A stretch of DNA of 64,000 nucleotides, taken from positions 132,188,703 through 132,252,702 of the forward strand of contig NC_085137.1 of assembly GCF_035046485.1 (NCBI RefSeq). The letters are read 5' to 3'. The notes below the pieces were generated by a model. The model made no database searches. It was not told where the DNA came from and was given only the letters and a program-made list of their open reading frames with translations. Positions 11,561-23,362 of this stretch are shown here, in pieces. The DNA comes from Aedes albopictus (lineage: Eukaryota > Arthropoda > Insecta > Diptera > Culicidae). Position numbers and translations under genes: made by a program. Positions within the stretch are counted from its first letter, which is position 1. Each line of letters begins with the position of its first letter.

Positions 11561-14058
11561 CCAAAAATTTTCTAGTTCCCCGATTAATTATTTCTTAAGT
11601 TTAGTATTTTTTTGTTATTCAAGACATGAACCACCAAACAAACTCAAAAACAATCGCTTCCTATGTGTATGCATTCCAGTTCGAAATTATGCAATTTTCA
11701 GAGAAAAGCTCACGGAGCTCATTTCGCGCGATCGCGTTTCATTTTTTCCGCTTTTGGCCCTGGGCACATCTCCATTCCATGTGGCTGCAGCGATTCCCGC
11801 GAGGAGTGAGGGTGGAACCATCGCGCACTTCGACTTTTGAAATATGAACAAGTGCGAAATCGTGGTTATCCACCTCACTTCATTTACCGTCCCCCTTTCA
11901 ATCACTTCTTTCCTTGAAATCGCTCGGTTGTTCCACGGCACGGCGGCGGTGCACATGCATAAATATTGGTATTTGATTACCTTTCATCATTTCTAGCGCC
12001 ATTTTTCCCTCCACTACTGCTGCGAGTGGCCGCCACAAGAAAGACGTGACTGCCCAGCCAGGCTCGATGGTGCTCGTTTTGCCCCCGCACGTCCTTGCCC
12101 CCGTTCGGCCACCCCCTGGTCAACAACAGTCAGTTGTCGGTGTGGTGGACTCGTAATGTGATAACAAATTAGCATAAATAAATGAGCGGTAATTCGATTT
12201 GATCTCATTGGGTTTTGTGGGAGCTTGGTTGAGCAAGGCACTGAGAAACGGCTTCGTGGCTAATGCTTATTAGCACTGGGTTTGAGCTTTCAGGCAGCAA
12301 ATACGATTGATTCATGTGCACATGTTTACGTTCGGTACATCATTATTGATGCTCTTAAGGCACCTTAAGGTTCATGTTCTTGCGATGTTGATGGTATACG
12401 TAGTGATTGTATTCAGATATCAGTAGGTCGGTTCCAGAGGCACGTTCTTCATTTGGGAAAATGGTTCCATCAAAAGTGTCAGTTTCTTGATTTACTTACT
12501 TGTAGACGACAAATATGTATCTCTTAAATTGTCATGATAGGTATTCTCAAGGAGATAAGTGAACCAAGCGTATTATTGTTTGATGTAGTATTAAATCAAA
12601 CTACTGACAAAGACCAAAATGTGGCGCATTTTCCCACGGTTCAAAAAGTGTTACAATTTCTCGGCGAAAATCATGCCAAACCACGGAATCCACAATTAGA
12701 AAACGACAAGACAGCTCGATTTGACTTTTGAACCGCTGTTGCTGTTGTGGCTTAGGTTGTGTTGCTCTGCTCTGAAACCCATCGATTTCTTTCAACAGCC
12801 GAACCAGAAAGCATGATGTTCGAATGTGATCCACCTCTGGTGATAAGTCACATCGTTTATGCTTCCTCCTGGTTTCCTTGCCTTTGGGTGATTGCCTTCA
12901 GGTTGAACACTTTTCCGCCGCAACATTTATCCAATTATCCACTGATGCGGTCGGTCGGTGCTTTAGCCCTGTTGGTACCTGAAATGCATCATAGACATAG
13001 ACTATTCCTCCTAAAGCCTAGGCCTTCAACTGCTTGTTACATAACAATCAAAATGAATCGTTTTTCTGAGGCCCTCTCTCCCCATTGATGGCAGCGGTGG
13101 CGGGACGGAATGGGTGTACCTCTGCAAAAGGGTTCTTCTGGTGCCAGGCGTCACTAATTCCCGGTCTAGCTTTTATCGATTACATGTCGGCACAGTTTCA
13201 TTTCTGTACTTCAATTGGCAGAAAATGATATTGCGCTTTTAAAGCGGCGGCGGCGGCCACCAGATCGTTTCCCATAAAAATAGTATTAATTAGCAGCTCG
13301 CTTGCCACACATTCGCCGAGGGCCCAGCAAAAACAACGACCCTCTCGCGGCCAGGCTGGGACCCAGTAGCGCGAGGGGGAAATAAATCCGCGAGCGGCGA
13401 ATGCGATAAAAATATTTGAAGAACTAACGAAAGACGTGAATGATGGCTTTGACGGTGTGGCTTGGCTGCTGCTTGTGCGAGCTTGAAGGAAATGTTTGGC
13501 GCAAAAACCGATCCATAGTCAGCCAGCAGCAAGCATAACAACAACAGTTCGATTGGAAATGTGATTTGTATCGCGCTGACGAAGGGTGGAAGTCGATTGC
13601 AAGAAGGCTGAGCCCCAGTACTTAAAACCCATAAACTTCCAAGGCAGAAAGGGGCGGGATGTGTGCTCTTGTGTTGTAAAACGACGCGGTGGTAGTTTTT
13701 ATTTCTGCAGATTCATGTTTGATTTTATTTTGCATTGTATTGGACTTCTGACAGCAGCCAGTCGGCAACCAGCCAGTTAACTGTTGAAATTTGCGATTAT
13801 GTTTTGCGCTATGCTGATAGCTGTCGAACAGAAATCGGATGAAGAAACATGGACGTTCAGATTTCTTATATGTTGGAGAAATGCATTTAAGAGTTGTTTA
13901 TACTATGAGTAACTAATTTGTGTTATCCTGCTTCTTGGTGTCATCACATTCCCATCAATCTTACCGATACAGGGTACGTTTAATGTGTCAAATGCAACCA
14001 AACAATATTTGCTTATTACTATTGTAGGAATATTTACTACACTAATGCATTTTTATCA
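11561..14058. other. Intergenic sequence without recognisable genes
   Basis: About 2.5 kb of mixed composition with short GC-rich patches (for example near 13240-13400). No coding frame, tRNA or clear repeat could be supported. It may be ordinary intron or intergenic host DNA. Confidence 0.35.
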
Positions 14059-14068
14059 ATTTTAAGAG

Positions 14069-14235
14069 GAGCGGATCTGGAACACTTGACTATCACGCCG
14101 AGGACCTGGGATCGAATCCCACTCCCGACGTACTCGCAAAATGCGAGTTCTTCCTTCAGAAGGGTAGTAAAGCGTGGGTCCCGAGAGGAACTAGCCTAGG
14201 GGTTAAAATCTCGTTAATACAGAAAAAAAATAGAG
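14069..14235 (+). mobile_element. Short tRNA-related SINE
   Basis: A tRNA-like head with B box GGGATCGAATCCC near 14107 is followed by a CCTAGGGGTTAAAATCTCGTTAAT tail block and an A-rich end. The flanks ATTTTAAGAG (14059-14068) and ATTTTAAAAG (14236-14245) look like a slightly diverged target-site duplication. The tail block is one I associate with mosquito SINEs; family not assigned. Confidence 0.6.
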
Positions 14236-15216
14236 ATTTTAAAAGTTGATTCATAAGCCGGAAGTGCATAGGTAAAACAAATAACCATGCACCTCCATGA
14301 GTTTCTCAATCTCCTCAAAAACACATGATTGATAACAAAATCAGAAGGAAACCTTACAAGCAAGCAGGAAAAGCTGGAAGTTGACAATTCACTCTGAAAA
14401 ATCAGAAGAACTTCCCTGATTTTACCTACCAGGCTTCTTGGCATTGTTCACTCAGGGCCTGTCAATAACTTATGTAGAGTCAAGGAAGAGGGATCCCGGG
14501 TAGGTGGAAAAATCTAATTCATAGCACATTCAGTTATTATTGATTGAATTACTGAAAAGCAAAAACTGATATTGGTTTGATTGATTTAAGAGGTAAAAGA
14601 TCAAAAATAATAGCAAAATCTAATATGGTGAACTACTCAATAATAGCTCGTTGAGTTATTACAAGATCAAAACAATAGCAGACAAGATTTGTCGGCTTTT
14701 TTCTTGAAAAAAAAATTAAAAAAATGCCAACATCCAGCATCGAACTTACTACCTTAGGATTCGCAGGCAGTGATGCTTACCACTCAACTGTGGCTCGCTG
14801 TTGTAAATAGCATGATAATAAAAGCATGAGGTTCTTCGTTTCCACAGCTCAGAAAGGGGCGCATGACATTTCACTAACCTTGAGCCATCTCTATGGGTGT
14901 ATGTGTTCCAGTGTGTGGATTTTTATCGCGAACCACTGAATGGTCCATGCTCAGCAAGTGATACATTCGCGATTGTAACATTTCATGAACCAACATGCTC
15001 GGGAACGCTCCCCGAAATGCTGTTCGTTCTCTTGCCCGGTTCGATACGAGAGCGTAATCAAGAGAGAAGATGCTCGATGACGCTAATGAAAGCGATGCAT
15101 TCGGTAAGAATATTTTATTGCCATAATTCTTTTTCTATTGTGACTACACAACCTGCAACGTCATGAATACAGTTAAATTAAATAGTATTTCACGTTTTTA
15201 AAGCGAAAACGCATTA

Positions 15217-18174
15217 AGGTACACCGGGGCAAGTTGAAACGGTTTTTGAAAAGTTGAACTTTGAGACGTTCTATTAAAAATATGAGATCATGCAATAAAT
15301 GCATGCCAGTGGCATTCATCACCCCAAACCAAGGCTTATCAATTAAAAATCAAGAATTATTTGAATAGTTTTGAAAAATAATACTTTTGTAACAATCCAT
15401 GATTACTGTTCAGTGTTTCAACTTGCCCCACATAGTGGGGTAAGTTAAAACACTCATATTTCATAAGCATAAACGTATGTTTTGATCAACCATGCATTTA
15501 GTACGAAAGAAAGAATTGTTTTGGTTTATGATACGCACTGGAGAGTGAACATGCGCGAGCGGAAAGGGCATTCAGTATATATGTATGAATCAAGAAAAGT
15601 ATGTTAATCTCCCTCGCCAATTATAGTAGTCTGTGTATTTTCCACACTTTCCATGATTGCGAATGTGACAGGTGATTCAACTCAAATTGGCATAACGTAG
15701 TTACAGGGAAAGAGCACTAGACATATCATGGTTCAATTGGCAGTATGTTCTAAGTTCATTTAGTAATAAAAATTTGTCAAACTTTTCATCCTTTGAAACC
15801 ATGATGTATTAAATCAGTTGAGCATGGTAATTTTGCTGAATATAACGTCCAGATTATAACTATGGAAGAATATTTAGAATGCATCTTGGTGGGGAACGTT
15901 GAAAAATAACATATGAATAATAAATTAGAAGAACTTGCGAGTTTTCTTTACAAAAAAGTCTTTGATTTATTTATTTTTTTCAAAAAGCAAATGTTATTTT
16001 ATTCGATAAAATACCCAATCTTGTATCGTATAGTCATTCAAATACAAATGATGGGAAACTCCACTAGATAATTCAAGCAATGGAATCTATCAAGAATATA
16101 GAAATACAAAACGACTTTCACTTTTAACTAAAAGTTGAAAAGATGACCAATTCATGTTCAAATACAAAAAAAAAGATATTTCATCTGCTTGGCCGCCGGC
16201 CGGCGATTTATCGAAAACTATTTGCGAACTTTCTTTTTCTTCATTTTTCGGTCGTCCTCGATTTTTGTCAGTTTTTCCACAGCTTGCGATGAAGTGATCA
16301 CCTCGGCTCCATTACAGACTCGACGTCTTTTGGTTTTATCGCGAACTGGATCCTGCTTTACGTGCGCCAACAACATAGCCTCGAAAGAAGTGTCAGAACT
16401 CGTGCTCTGTTCAGCGTTGTCGGGAGGCATCGTGGCCGGGATATTTGGTAGATCTGCCCTCAGATCTGCCGTAGAACTCGATTCTTGTGGTAGCATTGGG
16501 CCTTGCTTCGCTTTCTTGAATCTTTTCAGCGCAGCTGGATCGTAATTATTCTCCGAAATTACGTCGTTGTCGAAGGGGTAAATGCCACCCTTTTTAAACC
16601 CACTTTTGATCAATTGTGGGTTGCAATCCGTCCAAATCCGAGAAATCATATTGGAAAATGCATTTTTCGACATCTTTGTTCCATAGTTTCGTCGTTGCCA
16701 TTTGATAACCGCATCGTCATAATCTTGTTTGAGTGGCTTGAACACAGCCAGATCCATAGGCTGGAGCAAGTGGCTGGTATGTGGCGGCAGCTTCAAAATG
16801 ATGACGTTTTCCTTCACAGCTTTCTCAATGATATCCAGTGAGACATGTGAGACATGTCCATCATAAATCAAAACTGCTGGACGGTATTTTCCGATTGCAG
16901 GTAGGAAGCTTTTCTCAAAATAGTTGGCAAAAGTGTCGCTATTCATCCAACCGTTTTCCGTGGCAGCATACGTTGTATCGGGAAACCCCTTTCCTTCATC
17001 GGCCATCCAGGTGTTCCAGAAATTTTTCCCTTTCAATATGATGAGAGGAGGAAGCTTCTGTCCAGAGGCACTGCCGCCCATGAGTACCGTAACGTTTTCT
17101 CTGCCTGGACCAGCGGTTACTCTGTGCGCAGCCTTTCCTCTTTCGCCAACAACTTTAACACGACTCGGGTCCAAACAGAAGCTTGTTTCGTCGATATTGT
17201 AGATTCTCTCCGGTGGAACACAGCGGATAACATCGTGGAGCAGCTCAAAGTAGCGGGAAATTATGAAGGGATCTGCAGCTCGTTTTCTGGCAACTTCAAC
17301 GGCATGTGGTTTCTTTTGAGAGAGATGGTGTCGCCGTTTGAAGTTCAAGAAATAACCGTCTCCGGGGATGTTATCCTTGAACGGCGTCTTGATCGAGTTT
17401 TCCTTCAAATATTGTCCCATGGAAGAGATAATCTCCTTTTTACTCAGTCCATAGCCCCACTTCTCCATGACCTTAATATTAGATGCCATTCGTGATTCCA
17501 CATCGAAGGGAATGGCAATAGATCTTCCTCGCGAGCAGCTTTTGACACCGCTCAAACCGTTAACGCGTCGGTACAAAGTTGGCTTGGGTACATTGTAAAA
17601 CCGCGAAGCGTCCGATAGAGTCATCCGTTTGTTCCGTACTGCGTTCGCTGCAATGTCCAGTGCTTCCTTCGAGTACTTGGAGGTTGTTTTTCTGATGTAT
17701 CGTCGAACCATGATGTAATCTAGGACAAAACACATGGGTTAAACAGTTGTTTCAACTTGCCCCGACATACGCGTTTCTATTTGCCCCATGAGGTGGAAAA
17801 CCAGTGGCATGGTGACATGTCCACAGTATTCGATGAAAAAACAATTCTTGTTCCACTTTTCCACCGCCAGTGCATATAATTAACCCTAAACCCTTACCTG
17901 TTGTGCAGTTACCGAAAAATTATAAACGAAATCAGTGTTTTTTGACCGTTTTGGATGACCCGATAAAATGTGCAATTCAATTTCGCGCACGGCAAAAAGT
18001 AAACAATGAAGTGGAGTGCGTTTAGGTGTATAAAATTTCCGGTTATCACAGTCAGGAGGTGCGTTAAGCGGAACTCTTCATTGCAAAAAATAATAAGAAT
18101 TAATAATCATTTCCTGTGAAAGTTAATGCTTCCGTTTTAACTTACCCCGCGTTTCAACTTGCCCCGGTGTACCT
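15217..18174 (-). mobile_element. Pogo-type DNA transposon, copy 1 (complete)
   Basis: 2958 bp. The ends are inverted repeats starting AGGTACACCGGGGCAAGTTG and flanked by TA on both sides (15215-15216, 18175-18176), as expected for Tc1/mariner-pogo insertion. It encodes one intact transposase on the minus strand. The 15-bp motif GGGGCAAGTTGAAAC (or a near match) occurs seven times: 15226-15240, 15415-15429, 15437-15451, 17749-17763, 17773-17787, 18134-18148 and 18151-18165. Length and sequence match copy 2 (19575-22532) almost exactly, in opposite orientation. Confidence 0.92.
16218..17735 (-). CDS. Pogo/Tigger-like DDE transposase, copy 1
   Basis: A 505-residue transposase with no stop or frameshift. 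An N-terminal pipsqueak-type helix-turn-helix lies at about residues 20-65 (LSDASRFYNVPKPTLYRR). A second, CENP-B/Tc5-like DNA-binding segment lies at about 90-140. The catalytic domain carries D182 (YNIDET), D292 (LIYDGHVSH) and D328 (LLQPMDLAVFKPLK), a DD35D spacing typical of the pogo group. The basic C-terminus KMKKKKVRK looks like a nuclear signal. It would cut and paste the element at TA sites in the nucleus. Two in-frame ATGs exist; the second (MVRRYIRK, residue 9) has the better context (ATCATGG) and sits just after a TTTGTCCTAG sequence that resembles a splice acceptor, so it may be the true start. Residue 144 is His here and Gln in copy 2. Confidence 0.92.
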   Translation of the reverse strand: MCFVLDYIMVRRYIRKTTSKYSKEALDIAANAVRNKRMTLSDASRFYNVPKPTLYRRVNGLSGVKSCSRGRSIAIPFDVESRMASNIKVMEKWGYGLSKKEIISSMGQYLKENSIKTPFKDNIPGDGYFLNFKRRHHLSQKKPHAVEVARKRAADPFIISRYFELLHDVIRCVPPERIYNIDETSFCLDPSRVKVVGERGKAAHRVTAGPGRENVTVLMGGSASGQKLPPLIILKGKNFWNTWMADEGKGFPDTTYAATENGWMNSDTFANYFEKSFLPAIGKYRPAVLIYDGHVSHVSLDIIEKAVKENVIILKLPPHTSHLLQPMDLAVFKPLKQDYDDAVIKWQRRNYGTKMSKNAFSNMISRIWTDCNPQLIKSGFKKGGIYPFDNDVISENNYDPAALKRFKKAKQGPMLPQESSSTADLRADLPNIPATMPPDNAEQSTSSDTSFEAMLLAHVKQDPVRDKTKRRRVCNGAEVITSSQAVEKLTKIEDDRKMKKKKVRK

Positions 18175-18851
18175 TAAGCATTTGGTTGAGATACGTTTAA
18201 TGGTGGGCAAAAACCACAATATATCAAAAAATGATAAATTTTGATAAATTTTAAAATTCAGTTCTAAAAAGTTCTAGAAAAAGTTACCTGCTAAACATGT
18301 CGTAATTTACTTTTCCTAATTAGTTCGGATCTTGGCTGTAAAAAAAAAAATAAAAACGCTAAGTATTGCCAATTTTTGTAAGACAAAAAAATTGTTTAAT
18401 ATTTATTTCGAAAAATGGCCATTTTTCTAAAATCTCGCCGGAGCAACCTATAAACGTTATTTTTGAGTTGCCGTTACACAATAGTTTGTTTCTAATACCC
18501 TTAGCTATCATTTGCAGTGTGAGCCCCCAAGCTTTTAGATCATGTGCAAATTTGGGACACCGTATTGCCCAGTCCACCATTCATCATGACCCCATCGCAC
18601 AACTAGGGTTAAAAAGCGTACCACGAAGAGAAGGAAGAGGTAGAATGCGGCCTTAGCTCCACAGAATATAGCTTCTCTGATAAAGTCATCCCGGGTAGAC
18701 GGGAATATCTAAATCATATCTCAAATCGAACAATTTTTGCTGTCGTAGCTCGATGTGATTTTAATGAGTTATTCAAAAATCTAATGAATATCACGTTTGA
18801 TATGATATCAGTTTTTGTCCTTGTCGAAATAGCTGAAAATTTCTACATAAG

Positions 18852-19278
18852 CAGAGAGTAAAAAATTCGAAGATTGAAAGTGAAGATTGACATTCTCATT
18901 TTTTCATTCATGTTTGGCCACATTCATTGTCAGCTGAATGCCTCTCATTTTTCATTCAATTCTCTGTCACGAATATTTTTTCGCACGTCGTAAAATGTCC
19001 AATTTCTGTTGACAGACGTACAATCCGACTTAATGGACAAATAGAGAAGATAATTATTATTCTAATTAACTACTATACACAAGTTTTGAGGTGATTGGAA
19101 GTATAATCGGGAGTTACGGTCTAGTTATATTTCTCAGTAAAAATTGTCAGTGACAGAAAAATGAATGAATAGGTGAAAAAATTCATTCACTTAAATTAAT
19201 ATTATTTTGATCCCTCAGTTGAGAATTTTCAAAATTCACGTTGAATTTCCCTCATTGAAATGAAAATTTTAAACTCTG
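18852..19278. mobile_element. hAT-like MITE, copy 1
   Basis: 427 bp with terminal inverted repeats CAGAGAGTAAAA / CAGAGTTTAAAA and a perfect 8-bp target-site duplication TACATAAG (18844-18851, 19279-19286). 8-bp duplications and CAGAG ends fit hAT elements. It encodes no protein. A diverged copy in opposite orientation lies at 23363-23790. Confidence 0.8.
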
Positions 19279-19479
19279 TACATAAGAACAAGTTTAGCTT
19301 TTCAGCACCAAATGGAACACATCAGTGTTTGGACGAAAAAGTGATCAGTGAACCGATCGGCAGTTTTTCTTCCCTTCTGTTGGTTCTGTTTCAATTACCA
19401 AGCGGTGTATGTTCTCTCGTCGAGTCGCATGGTTCATGAAGGAACACAAAGAGGATACTCCGATATAAACAAGCTGCGG

Positions 19480-19528
19480 CGATGAGCGGGCATCGCTAAG
19501 TGTAACACTTACCGATGATCGCTCATCG
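19480..19528. repeat. Near-perfect hairpin
   Basis: CGATGAGCGGGCATCGCTAA (19480 onward) and the block ending ACCGATGATCGCTCATCG (19528) are reverse complements with a few mismatches and a minimal loop (AAC or so). It lies in the spacer between the two pogo copies. No function assigned. Confidence 0.55.
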
Positions 19529-19574
19529 TTGGCTTGGGGCAACTGTGAATAATCGTTATTTTCATCAGTATTTA

Positions 19575-22532
19575 AGGTACACCGGGGCAAGTTGAAACGC
19601 GGGGTAAGTTAAAACGGAAGCATTAACTTTCACAGGAAATGATTATTAATTCTTATTATTTTTTGCAATGAAGAGTTCCGCTTAACGCACCTCCTGACTG
19701 TGATAACCGGAAATTTTATACACCTAAACGCACTCCACTTCATTGTTTACTTTTTGCCGTGCGCGAAATTGAATTGCACATTTTATCGGGTCATCCAAAA
19801 CGGTCAAAAAACACTGATTTCGTTTATAATTTTTCGGTAACTGCACAACAGGTAAGGGTTTAGGGTTAATTATATGCACTGGCGGTGGAAAAGTGGAACA
19901 AGAATTGTTTTTTCATCGAATACTGTGGACATGTCACCATGCCACTGGTTTTCCACCTCATGGGGCAAATAGAAACGCGTATGTCGGGGCAAGTTGAAAC
20001 AACTGTTTAACCCATGTGTTTTGTCCTAGATTACATCATGGTTCGACGATACATCAGAAAAACAACCTCCAAGTACTCGAAGGAAGCACTGGACATTGCA
20101 GCGAACGCAGTACGGAACAAACGGATGACTCTATCGGACGCTTCGCGGTTTTACAATGTACCCAAGCCAACTTTGTACCGACGCGTTAACGGTTTGAGCG
20201 GTGTCAAAAGCTGCTCGCGAGGAAGATCTATTGCCATTCCCTTCGATGTGGAATCACGAATGGCATCTAATATTAAGGTCATGGAGAAGTGGGGCTATGG
20301 ACTGAGTAAAAAGGAGATTATCTCTTCCATGGGACAATATTTGAAGGAAAACTCGATCAAGACGCCGTTCAAGGATAACATCCCCGGAGACGGTTATTTC
20401 TTGAACTTCAAACGGCGACACCATCTCTCTCAAAAGAAACCACAAGCCGTTGAAGTTGCCAGAAAACGAGCTGCAGATCCCTTCATAATTTCCCGCTACT
20501 TTGAGCTGCTCCACGATGTTATCCGCTGTGTTCCACCGGAGAGAATCTACAATATCGACGAAACAAGCTTCTGTTTGGACCCGAGTCGTGTTAAAGTTGT
20601 TGGCGAAAGAGGAAAGGCTGCGCACAGAGTAACCGCTGGTCCAGGCAGAGAAAACGTTACGGTACTCATGGGCGGCAGTGCCTCTGGACAGAAGCTTCCT
20701 CCTCTCATCATATTGAAAGGGAAAAATTTCTGGAACACCTGGATGGCCGATGAAGGAAAGGGGTTTCCCGATACAACGTATGCTGCCACGGAAAACGGTT
20801 GGATGAATAGCGACACTTTTGCCAACTATTTTGAGAAAAGCTTCCTACCTGCAATCGGAAAATACCGTCCAGCAGTTTTGATTTATGATGGACATGTCTC
20901 ACATGTCTCACTGGATATCATTGAGAAAGCTGTGAAGGAAAACGTCATCATTTTGAAGCTGCCGCCACATACCAGCCACTTGCTCCAGCCTATGGATCTG
21001 GCTGTGTTCAAGCCACTCAAACAAGATTATGACGATGCGGTTATCAAATGGCAACGACGAAACTATGGAACAAAGATGTCGAAAAATGCATTTTCCAATA
21101 TGATTTCTCGGATTTGGACGGATTGCAACCCACAATTGATCAAAAGTGGGTTTAAAAAGGGTGGCATTTACCCCTTCGACAACGACGTAATTTCGGAGAA
21201 TAATTACGATCCAGCTGCGCTGAAAAGATTCAAGAAAGCGAAGCAAGGCCCAATGCTACCACAAGAATCGAGTTCTACGGCAGATCTGAGGGCAGATCTA
21301 CCAAATATCCCGGCCACGATGCCTCCCGACAACGCTGAACAGAGCACGAGTTCTGACACTTCTTTCGAGGCTATGTTGTTGGCGCACGTAAAGCAGGATC
21401 CAGTTCGCGATAAAACCAAAAGACGTCGAGTCTGTAATGGAGCCGAGGTGATCACTTCATCGCAAGCTGTGGAAAAACTGACAAAAATCGAGGACGACCG
21501 AAAAATGAAGAAAAAGAAAGTTCGCAAATAGTTTTCGATAAATCGCCGGCCGGCGGCCAAGCAGATGAAATATCTTTTTTTTTGTATTTGAACATGAATT
21601 GGTCATCTTTTCAACTTTTAGTTAAAAGTGAAAGTCGTTTTGTATTTCTATATTCTTGATAGATTCCATTGCTTGAATTATCTAGTGGAGTTTCCCATCA
21701 TTTGTATTTGAATGACTATACGATACAAGATTGGGTATTTTATCGAATAAAATAACATTTGCTTTTTGAAAAAAATAAATAAATCAAAGACTTTTTTGTA
21801 AAGAAAACTCGCAAGTTCTTCTAATTTATTATTCATATGTTATTTTTCAACGTTCCCCACCAAGATGCATTCTAAATATTCTTCCATAGTTATAATCTGG
21901 ACGTTATATTCAGCAAAATTACCATGCTCAACTGATTTAATACATCATGGTTTCAAAGGATGAAAAGTTTGACAAATTTTTATTACTAAATGAACTTAGA
22001 ACATACTGCCAATTGAACCATGATATGTCTAGTGCTCTTTCCCTGTAACTACGTTATGCCAATTTGAGTTGAATCACCTGTCACATTCGCAATCATGGAA
22101 AGTGTGGAAAATACACAGACTACTATAATTGGCGAGGGAGATTAACATACTTTTCTTGATTCATACATATATACTGAATGCCCTTTCCGCTCGCGCATGT
22201 TCACTCTCCAGTGCGTATCATAAACCAAAACAATTCTTTCTTTCGTACTAAATGCATGGTTGATCAAAACATACGTTTATGCTTATGAAATATGAGTGTT
22301 TTAACTTACCCCACTATGTGGGGCAAGTTGAAACACTGAACAGTAATCATGGATTGTTACAAAAGTATTATTTTTCAAAACTATTCAAATAATTCTTGAT
22401 TTTTAATTGATAAGCCTTGGTTTGGGGTGATGAATGCCACTGGCATGCATTTATTGCATGATCTCATATTTTTAATAGAACGTCTCAAAGTTCAACTTTT
22501 CAAAAACCGTTTCAACTTGCCCCGGTGTACCT
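19575..22532 (+). mobile_element. Pogo-type DNA transposon, copy 2 (complete)
   Basis: 2958 bp, the inverted twin of the element at 15217-18174. It has the same terminal repeats, a TA on each side (19573-19574, 22533-22534) and the same set of GGGGCAAGTTGAAAC motifs, for example at 19986-20000 just before the coding start. Every stretch I compared by eye outside one codon was identical. The two copies are separated by 1.4 kb. Confidence 0.92.
20014..21531 (+). CDS. Pogo/Tigger-like DDE transposase, copy 2
   Basis: 505 residues, intact, identical to copy 1 except Gln at residue 144 (CAA instead of CAT). It has the same two DNA-binding segments and the DD35D triad D182/D292/D328. The ATG at 20014 is in frame with a second ATG at 20038, which has the better context. 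A terminal-type motif (19986-20000) ends 13 bp before the first ATG, so the transposase could bind its own leader region. Because two intact copies with flawless ends sit together, this family may have been active recently; that is inference. Confidence 0.92.
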   Translation: MCFVLDYIMVRRYIRKTTSKYSKEALDIAANAVRNKRMTLSDASRFYNVPKPTLYRRVNGLSGVKSCSRGRSIAIPFDVESRMASNIKVMEKWGYGLSKKEIISSMGQYLKENSIKTPFKDNIPGDGYFLNFKRRHHLSQKKPQAVEVARKRAADPFIISRYFELLHDVIRCVPPERIYNIDETSFCLDPSRVKVVGERGKAAHRVTAGPGRENVTVLMGGSASGQKLPPLIILKGKNFWNTWMADEGKGFPDTTYAATENGWMNSDTFANYFEKSFLPAIGKYRPAVLIYDGHVSHVSLDIIEKAVKENVIILKLPPHTSHLLQPMDLAVFKPLKQDYDDAVIKWQRRNYGTKMSKNAFSNMISRIWTDCNPQLIKSGFKKGGIYPFDNDVISENNYDPAALKRFKKAKQGPMLPQESSSTADLRADLPNIPATMPPDNAEQSTSSDTSFEAMLLAHVKQDPVRDKTKRRRVCNGAEVITSSQAVEKLTKIEDDRKMKKKKVRK

Positions 22533-22534
22533 TA

Positions 22535-22660
22535 TTTAAAACAATTTCCATTGAAAGATAAGCAATTTTATGATGAAAAACTTTGCCGAAAATTTCATGG
22601 CATTTGCACTATCCATTTTAGAGTTTTTCACGATTTACTTTTTAGAGACATTTGAATTTT
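22535..22660. other. Short AT-rich spacer
   Basis: Nothing recognised between the end of pogo copy 2 and the LINE fragment. Confidence 0.3.
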
Positions 22661-23362
22661 TGCTGCAGTTGTCTTTCTCCTCTCAAGTTAAATATTCAGG
22701 AGTTATACAAGATAGTAAATTAAATTGGAGTAAGCACTTAGAGCATATTGTAAACAAAGCTGTTGTCAGAGAGCGATTGGGAAAAATGGGGATTAAGGCC
22801 TAGAATAATCCGTTGGATTTATAAGACCCAAGATCTCTTTTGCTTTTCTAATCTGGTTGGCAAAATAAACCTAAATAAATTCAGCTCAATATCACTCTGA
22901 ATACAATTATGCATATTTTTCCCTTACATCAATTTGAAGAGGTAAAGGCAGTAAATATCATCATAATACTAGGAAGGTTCAAAAGGATCTTCGAGGGTAA
23001 CCTAACAGGATATTTACAAAGAATAACAAATGTCAACAAAATCCATTAGTGACTCAAACATCGAAACACGTGGGAATACGGTGGGCCAAAATTTTCACCA
23101 GGATCTATTGTATTTTACACAGACGGTTCAAAAATGGGTGATAAAACTGGGACTGGGATGTATGGACCCAGGGCTAAACTCGTCATACCGACGGGTAAAT
23201 AGCATACGGATACGGTATTCCAGGCCGAAATTCAAGCTTTTCTGGAATGTGCTGCCATCTGTCTTACAAGGAAAAACAGACACGCCAATATCTGTAGGTA
23301 TCTGTAGGAGACTGTAAAAGCTATCTGCGCATTTGACTGCTATTTCAAGCTAGTGTGGGAAT

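Noticed and set aside
16189..17495. Plus-strand open frames over pogo copy 1 (and minus-strand ones over copy 2)
   Set aside because: Antisense shadows of the transposase, repeated identically in both copies because the elements are identical.
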